DNA of 64,000 bases, taken from Astrothelium macrocarpum (lineage: Eukaryota; Ascomycota; Dothideomycetes; Trypetheliales; Trypetheliaceae). Positions 35,380 to 46,856 of the stretch are shown in pieces; within the stretch, counting starts at the first letter, position 1, and each line of letters starts with the position of its first letter. The stretch spans positions 1 through 64,000 of the forward strand of contig JAGEMR010000022.1 in NCBI GenBank assembly GCA_021030915.1. Direction: 5' to 3'. The notes under the pieces are model-generated. The model did not search any database and was not told where the DNA came from. It was given only the letters and a program-made list of their open reading frames with translations. Made by a program: the position numbers and the translations under genes.

Positions 35380-37022
35380 ATGGATTTCGATTTAATTGTG
35401 AAGAATGGGGTGATTGTATGTTCTAGCATCCATGGCACTTTGAGAATGAACTTTAGAACAATCTTTTTGTTCTATTACTGATGTGACGTAACGTATTTAG
35501 GTTACTTCATCAGAAGTGCTCCCGCCCGGTCTTGATATTGGAATCAAAGATGGAAAGATTGCATGTGTTGGAATAGGCCTTCCACAAGGGCAAAATACTA
35601 AGAAAATCGACGCTTGTGGGGGATACATTACGCCGGGAGGAGTTGACAGTCACGTACACCTTGCTCAAGCCAACTGCCCAACAGGTCAGTTTGTTGCCGA
35701 AACTCAACATGGTCCGTCCTTAGCTTGTTACAGGAGATAATTGGGAAACCGGTTCGCGTAGTGCGATTGCTGGAGGCACGACTACAATCATAGCATTTGT
35801 CTCTCAAGAAAAGACTGACGAGTCCTTGATTCCGGTGCTCAAAGACTATCATGGCAAGTCGAGCGGGCAAAGCTACGCTGACTATGGTTTCCATTACATC
35901 CTCACCAAACCTAACAAGACCATTTTGGATGAGGAACTTCCTTTATTGGCAAATGAAGAGGGGATTACCAGTGTCAAATTGTACATGACCTACGACCGAA
36001 TGAAGCTATCGGATCGGGAACTCCTGGATATCATGATGGCCTGCCGTGCTTTAGGGATGACAACAATGATTCATGCAGAGAATAGCGACATGATCGACAT
36101 GATTATCGAACGTCTTGAAGCTCGCGGCCATACTGAGCCCTATTTTCATGCATTTGCTCGACCACAAATAGCCGAGGCGGAAGCTTCGTATCGTGCCATA
36201 TGCCTAGCTGAAGTCGTTGATGCTCCTGTTCTTCTTGTGCACATGTCGTCCGACACGGCGCTGCAACATGTTCGTGCGGCACAAGGCCGACTGTTACCAA
36301 TTCATGCCGAAACTTGTCCACAGTATTTATATCTTTTGAGCGAAAGATTAAAGAGGACTGAGGAGGATCATTACCACGGGGCCAAGTGTGTTTGTAGTCC
36401 TCCTCTCAGGCATGATCCCTCGGATCTTGACAGTCTGTGGGAGAATATTGCCAATGGAACAATCACGACTTTCTCTTCGGACCATGCACCCTCAAAGTAT
36501 CACATCCCTGGTGGCAAACGTCTAGGCCTGATCAATGGTATCCCGAAGTTTACACAGATCCCCAATGGTCTTCCGGGTGTCGAGACGAGGATGCCGCTTC
36601 TCTTCAACCGTGCTGGCAAGTCAGAAAATGGAAATAGAATCACCTTACCAAAATTTGTGCAAGTGACTTCAACAAATCCAGCGAAGCTGTATGGTCTGGA
36701 TGGTGTGAAGGGAAGCATCGCACCTGGCTACGATGCGGACCTTGTTATCTGGTCGCCAGAGGAGGACAATAGTGTCACAGTAACAAACAGCATGTTACAC
36801 CACGACATTGATTATACCCCGTACGAAGGAATGACGCTCAAAAGTTGGCCGAAGTACACGATTTTGCGTGGCAATGTGGTTTGGGACCGCGATGATGGGG
36901 GCTTGATCGGGAAGATGGGGGATGGAAAGTTCTTAAGAAGAGCCAAAGGTCAAATTTTGAACGGTCGTATGGGAAATCCGATCAAAGGTATGGCTAAAGG
37001 TGAGAGGGAACACTGGGCATAG
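35380..37022 (+). CDS. Dihydropyrimidinase / hydantoinase
   Basis: Three exons, 35380-35415 (12 codons), 35501-35684 and 35734-37022, have introns of 85 and 49 nt. The product is 502 residues. It belongs to the cyclic amidohydrolases and opens dihydropyrimidine or hydantoin rings to N-carbamoyl acids. Metal-site residues are present: His63 and His65 (DSHVHL), a carbamylatable Lys near 155 (SVKLYMTYD), His near 187 (MIHAEN), His near 264 (PIHAETCPQ) and Asp near 323 (SSDHAPS). The start (MDFDLIVKNGVIV) is the usual small beta-sandwich strand, which supports the tiny first exon. The substrate (dihydrouracil versus hydantoins) cannot be read directly. The divergent partner is a D-carbamoylase rather than a beta-ureidopropionase, which tips the case toward a hydantoin-type route. 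It probably acts in the cytosol as a tetramer, by family. Confidence 0.92.
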
Positions 37023-38109
37023 AAAGAATTGTACCCATAGAAAAAAAGCTCAAGATCTGTGATCTCCTCATTCTGGAAAACTCATCGCGCTTGCCAACAT
37101 TTGCTCAACTCTGAACACCATTGTGTTAGCCACTATCGATGCTACAATAGCTAGCTAACCAGGAGTTGTTTGACTTGCAAGCTCACCAACCTTGCTGCAC
37201 TTCTCCAGTCAATGAGTCGAGTTGACAAGCCTGTTGTCGACGTCCTACAAAAGTAGGTGCTCTCATAGTATTTTCCACAAACGCACTGCAAGACCATTCC
37301 TGTCTCCAAAGTTCTTGGCAACTGAGTCTTATCCCCAGCAATTTTGTCTTGAACCTTGACAGGTATGCAAGCTAGTGAATAGGGTCAAGTGTTATGATCT
37401 GTGATCCGTTCCATCATGTTAAGTAAGCGGAATCCGAGTTGATCATTGGACAGACTTAGGAGAGGCCGGCTACACATTGCACACTAGACCGATGAACCAT
37501 TCCTTTATTGTCGATGGAAATCAGAAGGTTATCTTCATTTGGGCTGGCCAGATAAACCCAAGCTCAATCTGTCGAAAGAAGGTTGTCATCGATAAACAGG
37601 ATCGTGTCATGAGGACGACGGGGAACGGTGGGCCTTTCTTCCGGCTAGCCACCATTTCCGCATGACGAGAAACCTCCATCATGCCAAGACATGTTAATCG
37701 CGACCAAGAGCCGAACGCCCCGTACTCGGGCCGCTCGTGGCGTGTGCTACCGCAAAGCTAGCGGCAAGAATAGTATAAACAAAACTAAAAACCGGCCCCT
37801 TTTGTCTTGACTATACTCGACACAGAAACCCCCCTCGCGGGTCGCAAAGAGACGCCCCCGATATTATTGAGGCTCTCAAATGTTGACAAAGCATGCCTCG
37901 TTCATGCATTACATGCAACTACTCTCTACAATGTAGATCAACCATGGTATGCTCTCGCGCGTCGGCCAACTATCGAGCGAAATGAGGATGGATGAAGGTA
38001 TTAATATTGCGTTCGAGGAGAGCCTTCCAAGTCATTCTCAAGTTCACCTCAACATTAGTGTTCTATTCTTGATCATTCTTCTAGCAATACCCTCCAAGCT
38101 AAATTCAAC
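37023..38109. other. Intergenic, monooxygenase promoter
   Basis: About 1.1 kb between two plus-strand genes. No gene is supported. The right end should contain the promoter of the FAD monooxygenase. Confidence 0.55.
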
Positions 38110-39405
38110 ATGAGCACCCAAAAACAAACTCTCGATATTGCAATTGTTGGTGGTGGTATCGCAGGCCTGACGCTTGCCATTGGTCTGTTGAAGTACCCCA
38201 ATATCAAACTGAATGTCTATGAGGCAGCGCATCACTTTGGCGAGATTGGAGCTGGCGTTGCACTTGGTCCAAATGCTGCACGAGCAATGCAACACATCAA
38301 TCCCAAGATCATGGATGCGGCAAAACGTCTTGCCACGGGCAATCTATGGGAGTCTAAAAAAGATGTGTTTTTTGAGTATCGGGACGATCATGGACAATTC
38401 GTCCACAATCTTACATGTCCAGGAGGCCAATCGATGTTGCACCGTGCCGACTTTTTAGACGAGCTTGTGAAGTTGGTCCCTGAGAATATCGCCCATTTTG
38501 GGAAACGTGTAGTGTCGGTGGAAGATTTGGGCAGTGGTGGCATTCGACTAAAGTTCAAAGACGGAACCGAAGCGACCCATGATTGTGTGATAGGTTGTGA
38601 TGGCATTAAGAGCGAGGTCAGGCATTACTTATCTGGAGATGCGCCACATGCTCGCGCGCACTATACAGGAAAATATTGTCATCGTGGTCTGATACCCATG
38701 GAGAAAGCTGTTGCTGCGATTGGAGAAGAGATGGCGATGAACAACAATGTGTACTTGGGCAAACATGCGCACATACTGTGTTTTCCAGTACAAAAAGGAA
38801 AAAATATGAACGGTGAGTTTGCTTAATTTCTTGCTATCATTTGGGAAGAGAATTTGGCTAATTATCCCAAAGTTGTTGCATTTGCTAGCCAGGATTCTTG
38901 GGACGATCCCAACATGGTTGTTCCCTCAGACAGGGAGCATCTCCTTGCAGATTACAAAGGCTGGGGCCCCGTTGCCACACACCTTGTCGAGCTGATGGAA
39001 AATACTGATATCTGGGCACTCTTCGATACTTATGATCATCCTTTACCCAGCTACTACAGGGGTAAAGTCTGCGTCACGGGTGATGCCGCCCATGCCTCAA
39101 CACCACATCAAGGATCCGGCGCGGCGATGGCAATCGAAGATGCTTACATATTGAGTGAATTGCTAGGGTCGATCAATGACTCATCCAGCATCGAAAAAGC
39201 GTTCAAGGCTTACGACACCGTACGTCGTGAGAGAACACAAAAAGTTGTAGCCACGAGTCGCGAAGCAGGACTTATGTGGGATCTTGAAAAGTATGAAGCT
39301 AACTCTAAGGGGCTTTTGGAGGACATGGATACAAGATTTTACTGGATCTGGAATGGCGATCTAGAAGCAGAAATTGTGGAAGGCTACGAAGCGATGCGTG
39401 CGTGA
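38110..39405 (+). CDS. FAD-dependent monooxygenase, salicylate-hydroxylase type
   Basis: Two exons, 38110-38812 and 38873-39405, have a 60-nt intron with a GGCTAAT branch site. The product is 411 residues. It is a class A flavoprotein hydroxylase using NAD(P)H and O2. The FAD-binding GxGxxG motif is IVGGGIAGLTLAIGLL near residue 13. The NAD(P)H/FAD motif is VIGCDGIKSEVR (about 160). The GD motif with the ribityl-binding loop is VCVTGDAAHASTPHQGSGA (about 315). Length and motif spacing match fungal salicylate 1-monooxygenase-like proteins. The real substrate could be any small aromatic acid. It sits between the hydantoinase and the Rds1-like gene, so it could act on an aromatic side chain or simply be a neighbour. 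There is no membrane segment or signal peptide. Confidence 0.9.
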
Positions 39406-40017
39406 ACTGAGCGGCATCTCTCCTCAATTGCACTTAGGATGAAGTTTAGTTAAAGAAAAAAAAGAGGGGGGGGAGCGATGCTTAAATTGCTTTTACTACA
39501 TTACTCGGCTTTGCGACTGGGCTCAAGGTAGAGAATTGAAGAGATAGATAAAAAACAAAACAGGAAAACTTAAATGAATGAAAATGCTACACGGGCTAAA
39601 ACTGATGTTTTAACATATTCCCAACAATTTGGATGACGCTTATTCATTAACAAATGTTTAACATCCTCTGTCAAAGGCAGCATCTAGCTATGCTAGTCAG
39701 CGCCGTTTCCTCTTGAAAAAGATTTTTTTTTTTTTCAAATCCCTTTTCCTTTTCTATTCCAATTTGGTTCATGACTTGCCTTTAGCTATTGTATTCATCT
39801 ATCACACGGAAGAATTTGACGATGATCACCGCCCAGAATTTGATCCAGCGTGCTATCACTACACAGAAATACTGCTCTCAAAATTCCTAACCAGAGCCCG
39901 TGCTATCCAAATTATTGCACCAACGAAGCAGATTCCTAGGTAAAAGTAATGAGGAAATAAGAAAGTCTTCTTGAAAACATTCAAACCTGTCGACGGCGCC
40001 AAAACGCCGATCCTGTC
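39406..40017. other. Convergent 3' flanks with homopolymer runs
   Basis: About 600 bp between the monooxygenase stop and the Rds1-like stop. It holds an A/G-run (about 39455-39475) and a T-run (about 39723-39736). The plus-strand frame at 39713-39943 is unsupported. Confidence 0.55.
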
Positions 40018-41181
40018 CTATCCTGAAATCTGTTTCTGAATGTCAGCCCGAAGTCGGCTTACAAGAGCATGACTGTACATACCTCTATCAACGCCGGTCC
40101 CGCCACGACAGTATCATCCGTTACCGCCTCTGCACACCCCGTAAAAACCAGATAGCTCTGCCCTTCCACACCTTTCGGAATCGTCACATTAAACCTCAAC
40201 CCTCCACTCCCTGCCACCTCTGTCACATTCGTCCACACCGGCTCCGTCACACTCACAAACGCCGCATACAGCGTTGCCCCTGTGCTCGCTGGCTCCAGAT
40301 GGTACCCCACGGTATCCACCTCCACCACATCACCCGCCACAATCTGGCCCGTCGCTCCAGGACTTAGTACCAGCGATGGAAACGGATGCACCTTCAGCGG
40401 CGGGTTGCTCGCAGGGCAGCTCGCAATGAAGCCGTGCGCGAGCGTGTGCACCTCATCGGGCGTCAGCGGGACATCGAAGGCCTGCGCGAAGGGCAACTGG
40501 CCGATGGTGTTGCGGAGATAGGCGTTGTGCCGCGCTTCGACGGTGAGGATGGAACCGGCGGCCGTGAGGTAGCCAGGATTGTTGGCGATTTGTGCTGCAG
40601 CGCCCAGGTAGGCGCTCACGCCGACGCCTTCGAGGATGCTGGCGGTGGCGAGGAAGCTACTGGGGGTGAGTACGCCAAAATCATAAGTGCATTCTGCGAC
40701 AGCGGGCGCATTGGCGGCTGTTGGGGGGTAGTGTTAGTCTGAGAGTTGAGTGAGAGGGTTTGGACGGAAGGGAGAAAATACCAGCGAGGGCCGAAGTGAG
40801 GAAGTCGACATGAGAGCTTTCGTCGGAGGCTATTCTTTGGAGGTTTGGGTAGACCGACGCGTTGAAACCGGCATTGGTGAAGTCGGACGAACTGAAGTTG
40901 GCTACGCCTTGGCGGTAGAACGTAGCTTCTAATTTGACATTAGTACAGGAAGAGGTGTTGAGCTCCCTGCGATTTGAACGAACCTAGATGCTCAAGGGTA
41001 AGAGCATAGTTTATGATATCAACTGGAAAAGAGTCAGGAGCTGACGATTCTTCACGGCAATATGGGTCTCACTGTCATTCATATCGGCGAGCGTCTGCCT
41101 CTTGAACCACCTAGCAAATGGGAAAGCATTGCAGTTGCTAACAAACACAAGCACAAGCGAGATAGGCCTGAATGTCTTCAT
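40018..41181 (-). CDS. Secreted ferritin-like (Rds1-type) protein
   Basis: Minus-strand exons are 41181-41073, 41022-40984, 40928-40782 and 40717-40083, then a four-codon last exon ending at 40018, giving 313 residues. If the last GTATGT donor is not used, the frame simply stops at 40059 (317 residues). Introns are 50, 55, 64 and about 53 nt. The N terminus is a signal peptide (MKTFRPISLVLVFVSNCNAF) followed by a basic KR site. The ferritin-like fold begins DIINYALTLEHLEATFYRQG, continues with SDESSHVDFLTSAL, and ends at EGVGVSAYLGAAAQI. A beta-rich C-terminal part follows. These are the usual four-helix blocks of fungal Rds1/stress-response proteins, of unproven biochemical function. The correct model needs three 5' exons that lie outside the main open frame. 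Confidence 0.85.
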
Positions 41182-41824
41182 GATGACTGTGTCTAAGACT
41201 TAAAAGGAACACAAAAGGACAGACAAACAAAATGAGTGTGTGAAGATGCAATAGCCAACACAGAAGATGATGTTTTTGGAGTCTTAATGAGATAGCATTC
41301 CATTCTACCCAGCAATGGAATGCCATCCTCGTTGTGTTACGAACACTGGGCTTGAAAGCAAGATGATTTGGCTCACATTCCAAACCCTCACGCAGGGCGA
41401 TGCTGGCAGCAAGAAAACTGACTGGGACGTCGAGAAGGAGAAAACACATTACTTTTTCTATCATTCAGCGTGTTGGAATCAGAGCATCAATCAATCTATG
41501 CACTTTGGTCGAGCTGTTTTGGCTGCCGCTATGCAGTCATGTTGAGGCCAGCTGCTGTAATGAACGTCGTAGTATAAAACAATGACGGATGAATGTACAC
41601 TTGATTGTCGAATCAATTACCTACCTGGATCGAGGCCTGTGGCTAAAGTTCAACGCTAACCTATCATGGCATACGCAACCATCCTTATCCCGCAGACACC
41701 CGATCAGTGTGGCTATGCACCTTGCGCCCATTGTTACCCTGCATACATCATCCACTCTCTGGACTCTTCCATGATCTTCAAACTTCATTTCCCCCACCTT
41801 GTCATCGGGGAAACGTGATCCATC
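41182..41824. promoter_or_regulatory. Divergent promoter region
   Basis: The 640-bp gap between two start codons on opposite strands (Rds1-like and CKB2-annotated genes) must contain both promoters. No specific element is claimed. Confidence 0.5.
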
Positions 41825-43234
41825 ATGGCGCCTTCGGCGGGCCATCTTCACAAGTTGATGGCCAAGAACCTCAAGCTGCTAAGGTATGCTCAACAAGTCT
41901 CTCACCATGGCACTTAGCTTACCAGATCATTCAGGCTTGGGTTCAAGAAGGCCACCCGCTTAGTCCAATCACAATTTCCAGACTCGAGGGTTCAGCCAGT
42001 CTTTGCTCGTGCTGAAGCCCGTCATCCCATTCATCCTGTTGCCTTCCTCCGTCAAAGCAAAGGTCGGTGGTACAGCACCCACAGTGCAATCAATGCCGCT
42101 GTTCGACGCTTCACTACGTCATCCGGCTTTTCAGGCGTCAAGTACGAAAAGGCATCCTTCCCAAAGTCCCGAACCGCTACCTACGTCAATTCATCCGCTG
42201 GTCGGGCTCCATTTGCGTCTACACTGCGACCCAACCTTACTGGTGGCACCTTGGGTAGAACGGCCGGAGGGTATTCTCTTGGTTCAGGCCAGCTGGGAGG
42301 TGCACGATATTTCTCACACGGTCCAGCACAACCTCAACATGTCGTTCAGAATGTGTCGCAAGCTGTTCGGGCATTCTTTCTTTCTGGCAAGAAAGTACAG
42401 TATGATGGGTCCAGCTCAGTCACGGGAGACAAGCGGTACAAAGCTGTGACTTCCCTCCAAGAGGAAACTAGCCGTAAGATGCGCTCTCTACCCAAGGCTA
42501 CGCCTGGCTCGTACATTGACTTCAATGTCAACCCGACCATCACCGCTCTTACTCCTCTCAATGCCGTTGCTGGCTTCTCATACTCCGCACCCGAAGTCGC
42601 TACCAAGACTCTTAGTAGCGAGGGTCTCCTCGATACCATCTCTGTCGATTTCTCCCGCGCATTAAAGGATCTTGCAGCGGTGCTCAACGATCTCAAACGG
42701 TTATCTGCCCTCGGTGATCTGCCAATCACATATCGCTCATCTTCTCTTCGCGTCCATTTCCCTGGATGCGATGCCGAGACCGTGGAGAGACTATGTGATG
42801 AGCTCGGTGTTCAACGAGGAGTCATCACTCAAGATGAGGATTTCGATGCCTACGCTGGTACCGAAATTGCATTGCTCTTCCCGTTCGCCCCTAGCGATAA
42901 TTCATCGGAATGTTCATTCTACGAAGAGTTGCCGCCCGTTACCAAGTACTCTCAACGACAGGATATCGATTGGCGAAACATGATCTCGTCTTCAGAAGAC
43001 TTTCAATTGTTTTCCGATTCTTCTACACAGTCCGAGTATGAGCAGTTCGAGCCAGAACCGGAAAATCCTTGGGCCACGTCTTCTCCTTCAGGCTATCACA
43101 CCCTCGAGAGCAGCGAGCTTGAGAGTGAAAGAATGCGAGAGCCGGAACCAAGACACAGTCCGCTGGAGTATCAAGGCTTTGAGGGCGTTTACCGCTTCAT
43201 TGAGCAGTGCGATATGGCTCAGCGTCGGGTATGA
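41825..43234 (+). CDS. Fungal protein of the group annotated 'casein kinase II beta 2 subunit'
   Basis: Two exons, 41825-41883 and 41935-43234, have a 51-nt phase-2 intron. The product is 452 residues. The start at 41825 (MAPSAGHLHKLMAKNLKLL) and the later GGYSLG...ARYFSHGPAQPQHV and DFNVNPTITALTPL blocks recall an ascomycete family often labelled casein kinase II beta 2 subunit. No CK2-beta zinc-binding Cys cluster is visible here, so the label may be historical only. The N-terminal 120 residues are basic, Ser/Ala/Thr-rich and poor in acidic residues, as in mitochondrial presequences. The C terminus is acidic and Ser/Glu/Pro-rich. Without the first exon and the whole frame upstream of 42251 about 125 residues would be missed. 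Function is unknown to me. Confidence 0.75.
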
Positions 43235-44394
43235 GAAAGCCACGGAGGTGACCCAAGGCGAAGAAGGGATACCCACGTTTTCGGTTTGTCTTCTGTCTGA
43301 GGATTTGGTTTCGGCACTTGATGTTCATATATATCGGCGATTTCCTATCTGACCCGGAGGATAAGTTGTGTAATTGAACACTCGCTAGCTTTCCATTACG
43401 TCGTAAATGCAATACTTTCTGCGTCAGATGTGTGTCGCGTATCTTGCATGAATTTGCAACTCGTAGGGCAGTTGAATGAGATGTATGTAAGATGAGACGT
43501 AACCAGGTTAAGTTTAGCGACGAGCCTTCTCCGCAGATACCAAAGCCATCATCTTGGTCCGGGAACACGCCGGTTCCTTCCACATAGCAGATCCGTCGGG
43601 GATCCTGTCAAATCCTCGTTAGATTTCAAACTAAACATCTTTGACAATGCTGGCAGTGCCGGTTCTATTTAACCTTCCAGGTCCAGGAGGTGCCCGAATG
43701 CGAGCTGGCGAGTTACTTATGCAGTCAGTATCCCCACTCCCTGCAACGAGATACCACGCTATCAATCGGTGGCGCGGGGCTGTCATGCATGCTTCCTTGA
43801 TCGAAATTTTCAAAGGGCATAGCTGAACAGAAGCCTGGAATAAGGAAGCGAAAAAGAGAAATGAACAGAGATGAGATAAGACGTTAGTGTAGCCAAATTC
43901 GACGAAGTTTTCCGGTCAATCTCAGAGAAAAGAGTAAAAATCTTATCCCTTTCGACATCGTCACTATGGTGATGCATAGTCATGCTCACAGCGCGTATCA
44001 CCACCTAATCACGTACTGATCTTGATAGCTCGACCACTCAGAATCGCGTATGCCTTTCATTGGAGCTGACTACATTTGGTCTATCGCTGCCCGGTTATTC
44101 CGCACGCACTTTCATTGTCAAGGATCTCGGTAGAAGCAAAGTTGCCATGATTTTGTGCCATGACCTTGTGCCATGATCGACATTACATGCATCCAGGCCT
44201 GGTCGAGCCTGTATTACCTGTAGGCTTGTCCACCGGTAGAGTTGAAGCATTTGCCCGGGAGCTACTATCCCATTCCCTTGTATAAAAAGTGGTGCGAACG
44301 CAAGCCAAAAACTGTGTGATTGTGCTTCACGAACTTCCTTCTCCATTGGTTTGATTGTGCCTACCACGCTTGAAGAGTCAATCACCTTGCAACG
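43235..44394. other. Intergenic region holding a candidate small gene
   Basis: About 1.16 kb between two plus-strand genes. The left half contains a minus-strand exon-like segment, listed separately. The right half is presumably the permease promoter. Confidence 0.5.
43514..43813 (-). CDS. Candidate overlooked small gene (minus strand)
   Basis: A minus-strand segment, 43604-43514, encodes 29 residues (starting IPDGSAMWKEPACS and ending VSAEKARR) and a stop. It is preceded by a good acceptor (TTTGACAG) and a TCTAAC branch site. Upstream, an open frame reaching 43813 contains ARIRAPPGPGR. A donor after it (GTTAAA, 69-nt intron) would join the two in phase. A second possible intron of 50 nt (GTATCT, CTGAC branch, CCAG) lies further upstream, so the 5' exon structure is unresolved. 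The final exon looks coding (hydrophilic, ordered, ends in KARR). I do not recognise the family. The support is splice grammar only. Confidence 0.35.
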
Positions 44395-46260
44395 ATGGGG
44401 GGCATTGACGAACTCAGCGACGTCACCGTCAAAGATACAGGAAACAATGTCAACCTAACCGCAATACCGTCCAGTTCAGAACCAGTCGATGCTCCCAAGT
44501 TTGCGCCGAGCGTATGAGCCCCATCGACTTTTCGTAAGACGAATGCAAATCTCACGCTTATACATGATAGAAATTTGACGCCTTTATCAAGACCTACGAT
44601 GGTATATCTCTACTGGTCAATATCCAAGCCGCACCCACAGCGTTCATGAATACCGTCGGTCCAGCACTTTTGACCGGTGGTCCAAGAGTGCTTTTCTGGG
44701 CGCCATTCATTGGTTGGTTTATTGGGACATGTCTTGCTGGGAGTTTGGCCGAGATGGCTTCAGTGTAAGAAACAGTCGGTCCTTTTCCTCAGACTCACCT
44801 CTTATGGATTTTTAGTGAACCGTACGCTGGTGCTCAATACATCTGGACGTATACGAATGCACCAAAATGGTGGAGCGAGAGGACTCGATTGATGCTGAGC
44901 CATATGCAAGCCTACTTTACCTGGTTCGGATGGACTCTCAGCGCTGCTTTGATCCCAATTCTGATGACAGGCCAAACTATGGAGCTAATCAGTATCTACC
45001 ATCCCAATGTCACTGGCTGGAGCGTTCAGCATACCGGTGGATTTGAAGTCATCATTGGAGTCTGCATCGTCCTTCTCGGCTTCGGTTGTACGCTCAACAA
45101 GTATTTAAGGATTCTCCTTCGACCCTTGGAGATGACCGGATTCCTCTTAATGGTCGCCATAGTCTTCATCGTTATAGTGGGACTTCCAGCCAGTGGCGAA
45201 CGCAACTCTGCCCGGTTCGCTTTTCTTTCCGGCACTCTCAACCAGGCTGGCACAGCATGGGGCAATAGCGGCCTTGCATTTTGTCAAGGCTTGGCACTGA
45301 CTTTCGCCATGTTTACAGGGACCGACAGTATGATCCATATGGCTGCAGAGGTGACCAACCCCGAAGTCAGAGCCCCGAGCATCATGTTTAATTCAATGCA
45401 AGTCTGTGGCTTACTTGCCGTTCCGCTAGCCGTTGTCGTTCCACTGTACATGGGTCCTCTCAGTGAAGATGTACTTACAGCAGCATATCCAATTACGCAA
45501 ATTATGTTGAATCAAACGAACAACATACCGCTCGTATCCTGTTTTATCTGCTTAATAGTCCTGCAAGTGTTTCCTGCGTACTGTGGAATCTTGGTGACGG
45601 CGGCTAGATTAACATTGCAACTTGCACAGCAGCATGCGCTACCGGAATGGTTCTGTACGTCTTGGCATGTAAGTTCGGCAATGGTACAGAGTTTGGCGTA
45701 AACGTGAGCTACTGGCTGACACGAACTATAGCTTCGAGGTCCAATCGGTCCACTTGTGTATGTTTGCTGCTTGTGTACCGCCATGCTATTCATCAATGTT
45801 GGCTCATCTGTTGCCATCGTCATCATGTTCACCTTCTCAACCGGCTTTCTGTGTCTGTCCTACGCTGTCGTCTTTGGAGTTCGTATTATTGCTAGGATTA
45901 CGGATGCCGGAAACTTACGTCAGGGAAAATGGACCATGGGCAAGTGGGGTTTTTGGGCAAACTGTGTCGCTGGCCCAGCCAGTCTTCTCATGGTATGGTG
46001 CCTTGTGATTTTGCATGCTTAAGTCATTATATTTTAACCATTTCATTTAGGTGGTCTTGCAGGCTTTGCCTCTTTTTGAGCCCATCCAAGCTCCGTCGTT
46101 TCCATACCTGGGTCCCGTTATCGTGTTCGTTACTCTACTTGCTATCGTCGACCATCTCTGTCGTGGCAAGGCGTTCAACCCAATTGCAAATATCAGAGTA
46201 GCGAAAAAGCTCGTTGAAGAGGATCCAGCGGCTGAATCATATCAAACCGCAGCTATATAG
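44395..46260 (+). CDS. Amino-acid permease (APC superfamily, GABA/choline type)
   Basis: Five exons, 44395-44511, 44571-44764, 44816-45668, 45732-45992 and 46051-46260, have introns of 51-63 nt. The product is 544 residues with about 12 membrane segments. I read through 44602-44640, a 39-nt pseudo-intron, because it stays open and supplies part of the first membrane helix. Family blocks include GGPRVLFWAPFIGWFIGTCL, SLAEMAS followed by the consensus-like EPYAGAQYIW, GTDSMIHMAAEVTNPEVRAP (the conserved loop after helix 6) and RGPIGPL. The acidic/Ser-rich N terminus and the short C tail are cytosolic. Close relatives carry GABA, choline or other amino acids across the plasma membrane. It lies about 7.4 kb downstream of the hydantoinase, so a role in uptake for the same route is possible but unproven. 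Confidence 0.92.
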
Positions 46261-46631
46261 AACGATCTTGGGGACTGCGCCAAATGGACACTCACTGTTG
46301 GTCTCGCCCATCCAACCTTTTCAATGTGCATATAACTAAACCATAGTTGCCATTTATTTATTCTGGGTATCGAGCACAAGCTTTGATGCTTTTACAAAGC
46401 ACTGACCAGTTTCATTTACTGGCTCCTACATTTCCATAGATAGAAGTGACATTAGGTTTAGTCTGCTCTCACCTAAATACCCCGTCAGGTCATGTTCAGC
46501 GGCTAGCGAGAAAGGCTCGATGTTTCTCCTGCATGCATCCCTTGGTAGCTATCTGCTAACTTACGGAGAATTTATTTCCCAAGCCGAAAGTCCCTGCAAA
46601 GTATGAATGAGTATGAATGAGCAACAATCAT

Positions 46632-46856
46632 TCACCTATTTTTGTAAAATAAAACAGGCCTACATTGATGGAAACCGCCCCAAGCGTAGGATATCGTTGC
46701 ATATGTAGGAGACGAACCCAACGTAACGTGTATGGGCTCACATCGCGGCATGACACCTCCCTCGTCAGTTCGAAGGAGATTTTCTTGTGAATGAAGGCGC
46801 AGAAATCTAATCTCGTTTAGTTGGTCCAGGGCTCGATATTCGTATCGTTTAAGCAA
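46632..46856 (-). pseudogene. HET-domain N-terminal fragment
   Basis: The minus-strand frame opens with YEYRALDQLNEIRFLRL, the usual lead-in of heterokaryon-incompatibility (HET) proteins. It reaches the diagnostic ATISYAWGG (family: LSYxWGd). The frame then degenerates and stops within about a dozen residues, where an intact protein would continue for hundreds. No in-frame ATG lies near its start. I find no continuation in other frames downstream. It is a decayed 5' piece of a HET gene, common in gene-poor accessory regions of Pezizomycotina. Confidence 0.7.

Noticed and set aside
44602..44640. A 39-nt GT...AG intron in the permease gene
   Set aside because: It is too short, a multiple of three and fully open. 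The encoded residues complete the first membrane helix, so it is kept as coding.
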